Source: CAYUNA01 sp047629355 (GTDB lineage Bacteria > Bacteroidota > Bacteroidia > Chitinophagales > Saprospiraceae). Taken from it: DNA of 13,070 nt. The notes under the pieces are model-generated. The model saw nothing but the letters and a program-made list of their open reading frames with translations, did not search any database and was not told the origin of the DNA. Below are positions 6,997 through 13,070 of this stretch, in pieces. The stretch is from positions 1-13,070 of the forward strand of contig JBLHWU010000185.1 in the NCBI GenBank assembly GCA_047629355.1. Reading direction: 5' to 3'. Position 1 is the stretch's first letter. Every line of letters begins with the position of its first letter. Position numbers and translations under genes: made by a program.

Positions 6997-7317
6997 ATGA
7001 AAGAAAAAAGCAACGTCAGCCAAGACCTACAAAACGAATTAGACGCTATTCATCAAGAAGCATTTATGTCCGAAGCACAGCGCAAGAAGAAGCTAATGAT
7101 GTGGGGCATTCGGAATTTATTATCGGCAGCTTTAATTTGGTATTTTTGGGAAGCAACATGGATGAAATACGCGCTGTGGGTGATTATTCCTTTGTCTTTA
7201 TTGAGTTTAGGGATGATTTTGTTTTACAATAAAATTGTGAGTAGTCGGTTGGAAAGAGCGCAAGGAAAGGTCGATTCTTTGGAAGAAACAATTCAGAGTG
7301 CGAGAGAGGAGGATTAG
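6997..7317 (+). CDS. Small two-transmembrane protein, function unknown
   Basis: A 106-residue protein on the strand opposite to mcrB and mcrC. It has a hydrophilic N-terminus (residues 1-34, Lys/Gln/Glu-rich), two hydrophobic helices at about 36-52 (GIRNLLSAALIWYFWEA) and 57-77 (KYALWVIIPLSLLSLGMILF), and a charged C-terminal helix at 84-106 that could form a short coiled coil (RLERAQGKVDSLEETIQ). Both helices together suggest a membrane hairpin with both ends in the cytoplasm. I recognise no family. Its position inside a split restriction locus may mean that it came with the inserted DNA, or that the locus was rearranged around it. The frame and composition look like a real gene. Confidence 0.7.
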   Translation: MKEKSNVSQDLQNELDAIHQEAFMSEAQRKKKLMMWGIRNLLSAALIWYFWEATWMKYALWVIIPLSLLSLGMILFYNKIVSSRLERAQGKVDSLEETIQSAREED

Positions 7318-7345
7318 ATAGGAGTATTGTAAAATCAATGTCTTC

Positions 7346-7480
7346 GCCAAATGATGAATGTTGAATTATAAATGATGATGAGTTGAAAACAGATTTATGT
7401 ATTTATTTAATAATCAGACAAATACAAATCTATCTTATTGTAAATTTATCGTTCATCATTTATAATTCATCACTTGGCAA
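7346..7480. repeat. Long imperfect inverted repeat
   Basis: GAATTATAAATGATGA (7363-7378) is perfectly complementary to 7453-7468. Outside it, GCCAAATGATGAAT (7346-7359) pairs with positions near 7467-7480 with one mismatch, and AGATTT/AAATCT pairs further inside. The whole 135 bp can fold back on itself. It is non-coding and resembles a small palindromic element. Confidence 0.55.
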
Positions 7481-7518
7481 ATACATTGTTGAAAACCTGC
7501 AAACTAAGTTGTTTTAAA

Positions 7519-7562
7519 TTTTATGAAGCGAGAAAATTATAAGATTTTCTCGCTTCATAAAA
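7519..7562. terminator. Strong 19-bp hairpin between convergent genes
   Basis: TTTTATGAAGCGAGAAAAT (7519-7537) and its exact complement (7544-7562) flank a 6-nt loop. It lies between the small membrane protein gene (+) and the mcrB remnant (-), the right place for a bidirectional terminator, though there is no long U tract on either side. The GAAGCGAGAAAAT arm recurs at 6793 and, as a half, near 4272. Confidence 0.55.
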
Positions 7563-7588
7563 GACACTCCCCTAGTGAAAACGATTCA

Positions 7589-9085
7589 TTAAACGAGATA
7601 ATCCTTTTCATAAATCCGTATAAAGTCCGCTTCCGTCAATTCCCCAATCTGTTTCAGTTCAAAAATCTTTTTCTCCGCCCATTCACTCGCCATTTCGTGG
7701 TCAAAATTGGCAAAGACGTCCGAGCCCTCATATTTTTTTTGTTTTGATAAAATCTGCGCCCAAAACCAGCCCAATTTTACCAAAATTATTGAAAAAATAC
7801 TCTTGCAACAACGGAATAATTTTCTTTCCAAAAAGATGCCGCAAATCCGCCAAAGTCGCAATATTTAAAAAGTAAGAATGTCCCAAACAATAGTCACTAT
7901 CCAGTAAAATTTCGATGCGTTGATTAATCGCCGTCAGCAATTTTTCTAAATCAACACCCGCCGCTACGGGATGTGTCACCAAGGAAGGAATCAAACTCGG
8001 ATTCGGCATTTTTTCAATAAAATCAAACCGCCGACGCAAGGCTACACCAAACGCTTCCACGCTACGGTCTGTCGTATTCATTGTCGCCAAAATGTGCAAA
8101 TTTGGTGGTATTTAAAACGTCTTTTTTGAATAAGATAAGGTCACTTGCAAAGCTTCTGAAGCCCCAGCTCTCTTGCCTTTTTCAACTAAAGTAATCAACT
8201 CACCGAAGATGCTCGCGACATTCCCCCTATTGATTTCATCAATAATAAAAAATGTACTTTTCTGGATATTTATTCTCTAATTTTGCTGCTTCCCAAGCCG
8301 ATTTTGCCTGTTGGCAAATGCGTTTAAAAACACCATCTTCCACTTCATATTGTACATTTCCATCAGTCACAATCGGTTTAATACCTTCCATAAAATCTTC
8401 GTAAGCAAACGATTGATGAAAGGTGACAAAACCAATTCGCTCCATATTTTGAAAATGCTCAAAACGATCGCGCAAGACAGTTCTTTCTTCTAAAATTAAT
8501 TCAGAAAGTGTCCGATTTTCTAAAAATAGACAGCGCATAATTGACCGTTTGAAAAGTTTTCCCAGTACCCAGCGGTCCGTATAAAATTAAATTTAGCGGA
8601 TGATGCCGCGGCTTCAATCGCGCATAATTTTCGGTAGGTTCGTTGACAACATCTTGTTTCTCAATTAAGTTTTTTAACTAGTCAAATTGCTGTTTGGTTG
8701 CTTTAAAAGTTGAACCCAGCAACCCTGCATAAAATGCTTGAAAAGAAGCAAAATTTGGTAATATCTCCTCTGTAATTGGTTTATTCCAAAGGTTATAATC
8801 TATCTTTAAATGAACGCGGTCATCCAATTCTGGTGGCGCTTTATAATAGTCTTTTTCTATTTTTAAAACCTCTATTTCAGCTACTGCTGAAACAATCGTT
8901 GCCAAGGCATAACACCCTGCATTCTTTCCTGCTTCCCACAAAATAACTTGATCGCCCACCTCCATTTTTGACTGATGCGCTCTCACCGCTGCTGTCCGCA
9001 ACGCCTCTGTCCGTAACACCTCTTACAATCGAAAAACTTTCGGATTGCTTTGGAAAAGCCAATAATTGGGTGTCTTTTTTATCAT
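7589..9085 (-). pseudogene. mcrB: Decayed mcrB, EVE-domain AAA+ GTPase of McrBC
   Basis: Joined across frames, the product is an EVE-type modified-base reader (NYWLFQSNPKVFRL, GDQVILWEAGKNAGCYAL) fused to an McrB AAA+ motor. It retains Walker A as GPLGTGKT (8555-8578), TFHQSFAYEDFMEGI, Walker B IIDEINRGN, the McrB signature MNTTDRS and ALRRRFDF. McrB recognises modified DNA and drives the McrC nuclease. Lesions: TAA at 9023-9025, TAG at 8678-8680, TAA at 8112-8114, and three one-base insertions in homopolymers (8522-8526, 8247-8252, 7733-7740). The start is ATG at 9085, preceded by AGGAAAA. It lies 56 nt downstream of the phosphoribosyltransferase gene on the same strand. An active product is not expected. 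Confidence 0.9.
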
Positions 9086-9141
9086 TTTTCCTCAAAGTTT
9101 GTTTTTCACAAAGCTCAACTCACAACTGATAATATAATCCG

Positions 9142-9636
9142 TTAATTCAAATAAACCGCTACTTCCTCTACCCCTCGAATTTGCACATCAATATGTTCTT
9201 TCACCGTTGTTGCTAAAGACAGCCCAACATAATCCACTCGAATTGGAAACGACTTGTGTTTTCTATCCACTAAAACGGCGACTTCAATCTTCTTCGGCAT
9301 GACTTCCATCAACGGCTTGGTCGCATAAAAAATCGTCCGCCCGGTATTCGCTACATCGTCTATCAAAATAATGACTTTATTTTTGACTTCTTTTATGGGC
9401 ATTTCCAAAATTATATCCTCCGATAAAGGCTTCGCAGGATTGATTTGGATGCGGGTCACGGTGATTTTTATGTCCGTGCGTTCCAACAGTTCTTTAAGCA
9501 ACAAATCAGCGAAATGTAGCCCATTATCATTGATACCTGCGAGGATAATTTCCTTTTCAGAATAGTTATTTTCCAAAATTTGAATAGCCAATCTTCGGAC
9601 TTTCTGACCTATTTGTCGTTCGTTTAAAATCTGCAT
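9142..9636 (-). CDS. PyrR-like phosphoribosyltransferase
   Basis: A 164-residue type I phosphoribosyltransferase. The PRPP-binding loop is VIILIDDVANTGRT (residues 88-101). The C-terminal part, VAVLVDRKHKSFPIRVDYVGLSL, is typical of PyrR, the uracil phosphoribosyltransferase and pyrimidine regulator. Length is slightly under the usual 175-180 residues. PyrR in Bacillota binds pyr mRNA; whether Bacteroidota homologues do so is not shown here, and no pyr gene or PyrR-binding loop was seen nearby. It may simply be a salvage enzyme, so no symbol is assigned. The start ATG at 9636 is supported by the family N-terminus (ILNERQIGQKVRRLAIQI). It precedes the mcrB remnant in the same direction. Confidence 0.85.
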   Translation of the reverse strand: MQILNERQIGQKVRRLAIQILENNYSEKEIILAGINDNGLHFADLLLKELLERTDIKITVTRIQINPAKPLSEDIILEMPIKEVKNKVIILIDDVANTGRTIFYATKPLMEVMPKKIEVAVLVDRKHKSFPIRVDYVGLSLATTVKEHIDVQIRGVEEVAVYLN

Positions 9637-9991
9637 CTTTTAAGTATAAAGGCGTATTTTGAAAAAAACATTTCAAATCTACCGCATTTAGAATAATTCT
9701 AATTTGTCGCGAAACTAAGCGTTTTTTCAAAATCTTACCTAAAAAGGTTGAAAAAATTAGCGTATTTTCGCTAATTTTCCGATTCAAATCGAGTTAGGAA
9801 GTAGATAATAAATAATCTTACATTTTTTAGCGTATATTTAGTCAATATTTTTCACTTTAAAAATGCTCATTATATCAACATAAATCGCACTTTTTAAGCA
9901 AAGACTAGGAACGAAAACGCGCGCTCAAAAAAGTAACTTTATTTAATTCGTGTTCCTTAATCGAAAAAATCAATTAATCGAAATCAATCGT
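9637..9991. other. Divergent intergenic region
   Basis: About 355 nt separating two divergent genes. Besides the candidate promoter it holds a perfect 10-bp hairpin, AAAATTAGCG (9753-9762) with complement at 9769-9778. On the minus strand the hairpin is followed by six T. It could be a terminator or attenuator but has no upstream gene. No promoter could be assigned to the rightward Fe-S gene. Confidence 0.45.
9674..9681 (-). promoter_or_regulatory. Candidate -7 promoter element for the PyrR-like gene
   Basis: Reads TAGATTTG on the minus strand, a perfect TAnnTTTG, which would place a transcript start about 30 nt before the ATG at 9636. The -33 element is weak. Confidence 0.4.
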
Positions 9992-11371
9992 ATGGGACTT
10001 CAACAGATAATTTTTGCCATTGTTACCATCGCTGCGTTTGCATATGCGGGTAAGCAATTCATGGGCATTCGCCGCAACGTATTACTTGGAAAGGACGAAA
10101 CCGTTACAGGCGATACTTCAGAACGTATCAAAAATGTGCTACTCATCGCTTTTGGACAAAAGAAAATGTTCAAAAAATGGATTCCTGCGGTACTACACCT
10201 ATTTATTTACGTAGCATTTTTATTTACGCAAATTGAGTTGATAGAGATTTTTATCGACGGATTTGGTGGCGTTCACCGCTTTTTCGCACCGATATTGGGT
10301 GGACTTTATACTTTTATAATTAGTTTTATTGAAGTATTGTCAGCGGGTGCATTTATTGCGACGATTATCTTTTTGTGGCGTCGAAATATGTTGAAATTGC
10401 CACGTTTTACCTCTGCGGAAATGAAAGGTTGGCCGTTCAAAGATGCCAATTTGATTTTATTTGCAGAGATTATCTTGTTGGTCGGTATTTTCACCATGAA
10501 TGGCGCAGATACCGTTTTGCAAAGCATCGACCCAGAACATTATCCTGATACAGGCAATTTGGCGATTAGTAGTTGGTTTGGCCCGATGGTTTTTGGCAAT
10601 TTTGACCAAGGAACATTGATTGTATTGGAACGCGCGGGTTGGTGGTTGCACATTTTGACGGTGTTTGCATTTTTAAATTATTTGCCAATTTCTAAGCACT
10701 TACACATCATCTTGGCGTTTCCAAACACCTTTTATGCAAAATTGACGAAGAAAGGGCAAATGGAAAACATGCCAGCAATCATGAAGGAAGTCAAAAGCAT
10801 GATGGACCCAGATGCGGCATTTGACGAGTCAGCAATGGAAGAAGAATTGCCAGAATTTGGTGCAAATGATGTGATGGGATTGAGCTGGCAAAACGTTTTA
10901 TCCGCTTATACTTGTACGGAATGTGGGCGTTGTACATCAGAATGTCCTGCTAATATTACGGGCAAAAAATTGTCTCCGCGAAAAATCATGATGGACGTGC
11001 GTGACCGAGCAGAAGAGATTGGAACGAACTTGGACAGCGGTGATTTGCAATTTGTAAAAGAAGAACTGCGATCAGAAGCGACAGTATTAACTAAAGACAA
11101 CTACCATGATGGAAAATCATTGTTTGACTACATTACTAGGGAAGAGATTCACGCTTGTACGACTTGTAATGCCTGCGTTGAAGCTTGTCCGATTTTAATA
11201 AATCCATTGGATATTATTTTGAAATTGCGCCGCTACGAGATTTTGACGGAATCAGCGGGACCTTCGGATTGGTTGCCCATGTTTAATAGTATTGAAAATG
11301 GTGGTTCGGCTTGGGCGATTGCAGATGATAGAGATAAGTGGGCCCAGGAAATGATGGAAAAAGAAGGGTAG
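9992..11371 (+). CDS. Membrane Fe-S oxidoreductase with two 4Fe-4S clusters (HdrD/GlpC-like)
   Basis: A 459-residue integral membrane electron carrier. Helices are near residues 3-20, 63-88, 103-128, 152-170 and 216-240, with His69, His95, His220, His236 and His238 as possible haem b ligands as in NarI-like domains. The soluble part has two ferredoxin-type clusters: Cys308/311/314 with Cys318 (CTECGRCTSECP) and Cys389/392/395 with Cys399 (CTTCNACVEACP). This layout passes electrons between the quinone pool and a soluble partner; the donor is unknown. In many Bacteroidota a CCG-domain Fe-S protein follows, but here it does not. ATG at 9992 is preferred over a GTG at 9950 because the first helix begins there. 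Confidence 0.85.
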   Translation: MGLQQIIFAIVTIAAFAYAGKQFMGIRRNVLLGKDETVTGDTSERIKNVLLIAFGQKKMFKKWIPAVLHLFIYVAFLFTQIELIEIFIDGFGGVHRFFAPILGGLYTFIISFIEVLSAGAFIATIIFLWRRNMLKLPRFTSAEMKGWPFKDANLILFAEIILLVGIFTMNGADTVLQSIDPEHYPDTGNLAISSWFGPMVFGNFDQGTLIVLERAGWWLHILTVFAFLNYLPISKHLHIILAFPNTFYAKLTKKGQMENMPAIMKEVKSMMDPDAAFDESAMEEELPEFGANDVMGLSWQNVLSAYTCTECGRCTSECPANITGKKLSPRKIMMDVRDRAEEIGTNLDSGDLQFVKEELRSEATVLTKDNYHDGKSLFDYITREEIHACTTCNACVEACPILINPLDIILKLRRYEILTESAGPSDWLPMFNSIENGGSAWAIADDRDKWAQEMMEKEG

Positions 11372-11472
11372 AAGTTTTTTTTCAGAAAAGGGTTAAAGCT
11401 TCTAAAAAAGACTTTAAAAATGGAAACGTTACCAGTCTTGAAGATTTAGAAGAGATCATGAAAAGTTGGTGA
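11368..11472 (+). pseudogene. Possible C-terminal remnant of a small (antitoxin-like) protein
   Basis: An open stretch of 34 codons without a start, overlapping the end of the Fe-S gene in another frame. It reads ...EVFFQKRVKASKKDF, then KNGNVTSLEDLEEIMKSW and a stop. The Lys/Asp-rich helix ending in a Trp is reminiscent of the tails of small Bacteroidota antitoxin-like proteins, but this is only an impression. It may be a fragment left by deletion, or a chance frame. Confidence 0.35.
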
Positions 11473-11483
11473 TGTTCAAAAAC

Positions 11484-11529
11484 ATTTGTCAAACCTATAT
11501 TTCTTTAAAAAAATAGTTCTTTGACAAAT
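11484..11529. repeat. 10-bp inverted repeat upstream of the repeat-protein gene
   Basis: ATTTGTCAAA (11484-11493) and TTTGACAAAT (11520-11529) are exact complements, 26 nt apart, ending 49 nt before the start of the next gene. It could be an operator, a weak terminator for sequence to its left, or chance in A/T-rich DNA. Confidence 0.4.
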
Positions 11530-11578
11530 CCCCTAGAATAAAATTTAAATACAGTCCCCCCTTTTAAAAAAAAAAATT

Positions 11579-12889
11579 ATGAAAAAGGTACTTTTTTCCA
11601 CTTTGTGTTTACTCGTTTGGCAAGTTGCTTCGGCGCAAATGCCAACGGTCGAAGAGATTTTAAAGGAGCAAAAAGAAAAGAAAAATCGTGTTAATGAACG
11701 TGATGCGGACACCTATGTAGTCGATTCCGTTTATTGCTTTTTACATAGTCCAGCGTCAGGTATAGACAACCCAGTAAATCGAGCTTACAATTTAGGTTTT
11801 ACCGCTGAAGGACTTGTTTTTGAAAGTTTGGAGCAAAATTATGATGCAGATAACCAGATTTGGATAAACAATCGCCACACCATCAATACTTATGATGGGA
11901 ATGATGGTTTAGTGGAAACGATTAATGAAATTTGGGACGGTGCTGGCTGGATAAACGACAGTCGAATGCTGAATGGTCTGAATAACGATGGCGATATTGA
12001 GTCCATTATCAATCAGGTATGGAATGGTAGTGATTGGGAGAATACGAGTCGTGTCACCTTTACCTATAATGCCAGCGGTGACAATGACAAACTCCTGAAT
12101 GACCTTTGGGAAGACAACGATTGGGAACCTGATTTTCAATTTTTTTACGCCTACAATACGGAAGGTTTACTGATTGCCAGTATTTTTCAAAAATGGGATT
12201 CAAACCTTGGAAATTACGCGAATATCAATCGAGTTTTCCGATCTTATTTTACTGGAACGGAATTGATTTCGGAAGAAACAGCAGAAATTTGGGATGTTAA
12301 TTTATCAACACCTGATTGGTTAGAAAGCAGTCGTTTAACATTTGAATATGATGGAGATGGCAATCAATTGTCGCGCCTACGAGAGTCTTGGAGTACTGCG
12401 GAAGAAATTTACGTGAACGCAGAACTGATGGAAGAAGGTTACGATTCAGAAGGCGATAATGTCTCGTCCATCATGAAAATCTGGCAAGCAGAGGAATGGG
12501 TAAATCAAGGCAAAATCGACCGTGAATTTGATGAAGCGAGCAATTTGACTGCCTTTTATTTTTCTTTTTGGTCGGGTACAGATTGGATAGAAGCGAGTCA
12601 TTGTGATTTTTTTTATACCTTGACAATTGTGGATAATGTGACAGAAGTAGCACAGAATTTAGATTGCAAAATGCCGAATCCATTTGGCAACGGTCAAGCT
12701 ATTTTATGTAAAAATATGCCTCAAAATGAAGCATTTGATTTAATAATTTATAATTTAAATGGTAAAATGATGACTGCACAACCTTTTAACAATCAATTAG
12801 ATGTTTCTAATTTTTCAAAAGGCATTTATTTTTTTACTATTGAAAATAAAGGAAATATCGTTTTTAGAGAAAAAGTAATTGTTGATTAA
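11579..12889 (+). CDS. Secreted tandem-repeat protein with type IX sorting domain
   Basis: A 436-residue exported protein. The signal peptide ends near residue 20 (VASAQ). Residues about 90-345 are tandem repeats of 29-33 residues built on a W-x4-W core, as in WDGAGW, WNGSDW, WEDNDW, WQAEEW and WSGTDW. Each is followed by a turn such as SRxxFxYxxxGD. Leading Trp residues fall at 119, 148, 177, 206, 238, 271, 302 and 331. Residues about 365-436 form a Por/type IX C-terminal sorting domain (IIYNLNGKMM, LDVSNFSKGIYFFTI, EKVIV). The protein should cross the outer membrane by type IX secretion and stay on the surface or be released. The ligand is unknown. ATG at 11579 directly precedes the signal peptide. 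Confidence 0.88.
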   Translation: MKKVLFSTLCLLVWQVASAQMPTVEEILKEQKEKKNRVNERDADTYVVDSVYCFLHSPASGIDNPVNRAYNLGFTAEGLVFESLEQNYDADNQIWINNRHTINTYDGNDGLVETINEIWDGAGWINDSRMLNGLNNDGDIESIINQVWNGSDWENTSRVTFTYNASGDNDKLLNDLWEDNDWEPDFQFFYAYNTEGLLIASIFQKWDSNLGNYANINRVFRSYFTGTELISEETAEIWDVNLSTPDWLESSRLTFEYDGDGNQLSRLRESWSTAEEIYVNAELMEEGYDSEGDNVSSIMKIWQAEEWVNQGKIDREFDEASNLTAFYFSFWSGTDWIEASHCDFFYTLTIVDNVTEVAQNLDCKMPNPFGNGQAILCKNMPQNEAFDLIIYNLNGKMMTAQPFNNQLDVSNFSKGIYFFTIENKGNIVFREKVIVD

Positions 12890-12968
12890 AACATTTATAG
12901 CGATTGGTTTGAAGTTTAGTAACGGTAAAATAATAAGTCCGCCATCTGGCAACATTTATTTTGGTCTT

Positions 12969-12993
12969 TTTCTCCACTTCGGTCGAAATGACA
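12969..12993. repeat. Short REP-like palindromic sequence
   Basis: Contains CTCCACTTCGGTCGAAATGA with a TTCG-GT-CGAA core. From memory, similar GTCATTTCGACCGAAG-type sequences recur between genes in many Bacteroidota genomes, but only one copy is in this window. Confidence 0.45.
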
Positions 12994-13003
12994 AAAGATG
13001 TTT

Positions 13004-13049
13004 ACTTTTGAAATAGGAGTTATCTCTACATAATGACTGTTTCAAAAGT
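13004..13049. repeat. 10-bp inverted repeat
   Basis: ACTTTTGAAA (13004-13013) and TTTCAAAAGT (13040-13049) are exact complements 26 nt apart. No gene is visible around it; the rest of 12890-13070 shows nothing else. Confidence 0.4.
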
Positions 13050-13070
13050 GGAAAATAAGGGCAAAAGAAA

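Noticed and set aside
7523..7747. Plus-strand frame starting in the terminator hairpin
   Set aside because: Antisense to the McrB C-terminal segment, which has clear family continuity.
4434..9085. Lesions in mcrBC as sequencing errors
   Set aside because: Frameshifts are all in homopolymers, which fits error, but five in-frame stops are not explained that way and flanking genes are clean. Kept as decay, with resequencing named as the test.
4434..9085. Programmed frameshifting or stop-codon recoding in mcrBC
   Set aside because: Five stops of two kinds and four shifts without shared slippery or structural signals; decay is simpler.
9753..9778. PyrR-dependent attenuator in the leader of the PyrR-like gene
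   Set aside because: The hairpin with T tract has no matching antiterminator or PyrR-binding loop that I can see, and a better promoter motif lies downstream of it at 9674-9681.
9950..9991. GTG start giving a 14-residue extension of the Fe-S protein
   Set aside because: The added residues are polar and lie before the first membrane helix; ATG at 9992 gives the expected N-terminus.

Overview
The window looks like a Bacteroidota chromosome, most probably of the Saprospira type. The DNA is clearly A/T-rich and gene starts lack strong Shine-Dalgarno sites. Two candidate promoters carry the Bacteroidota -7 motif TAnnTTTG. Encoded proteins include a type IX secretion sorting domain, a DUF4369/DUF5106 thioredoxin-type lipid- or envelope-associated protein, and a PKD-OmpA envelope protein. 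The family-level placement is an inference from protein style; no rRNA or tRNA is present to confirm it.

Layout. 1-970 (-): 5' part of a secreted TlpA-type protein that runs off the left edge. 971-1798: no gene, but a striking 440-bp block of eight small hairpins arranged as two adjacent near-palindromic miniature elements (1224-1665). 1799-2101 (+): small two-helix membrane protein. 2268-4214 (+): secreted PKD/OmpA protein. 4215-9085: remains of an McrBC type IV restriction locus on the minus strand. mcrB (EVE plus AAA+ GTPase, 9085-7589) and mcrC (5665-4434) are both broken by stops and homopolymer frameshifts. They are also separated by about 1.9 kb holding a RAYT-type transposase with REP-like hairpins, a small membrane protein gene on the plus strand and several MITE-like inverted repeats. 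9142-9636 (-): PyrR-like phosphoribosyltransferase, 56 nt upstream of mcrB. 9992-11371 (+): membrane-bound di-cluster Fe-S oxidoreductase. 11368-11472 (+): a possible C-terminal gene fragment. 11579-12889 (+): secreted tandem-repeat protein with a type IX secretion tail. 12890-13070: short repeats only.

How it fits together. The flanking genes are intact and look like ordinary cell-envelope and redox genes. The centre is a decaying defence locus that has collected small mobile elements. Because lesions are confined to mcrB and mcrC while more than 4 kb of neighbouring coding sequence is open, true decay is more likely than poor sequence, although all four frameshifts fall in homopolymers. The least explained material is non-coding: the eight-hairpin block at 1224-1665, whose stems change sequence while keeping pairing, and the related MITE-like elements at 6629-6939.
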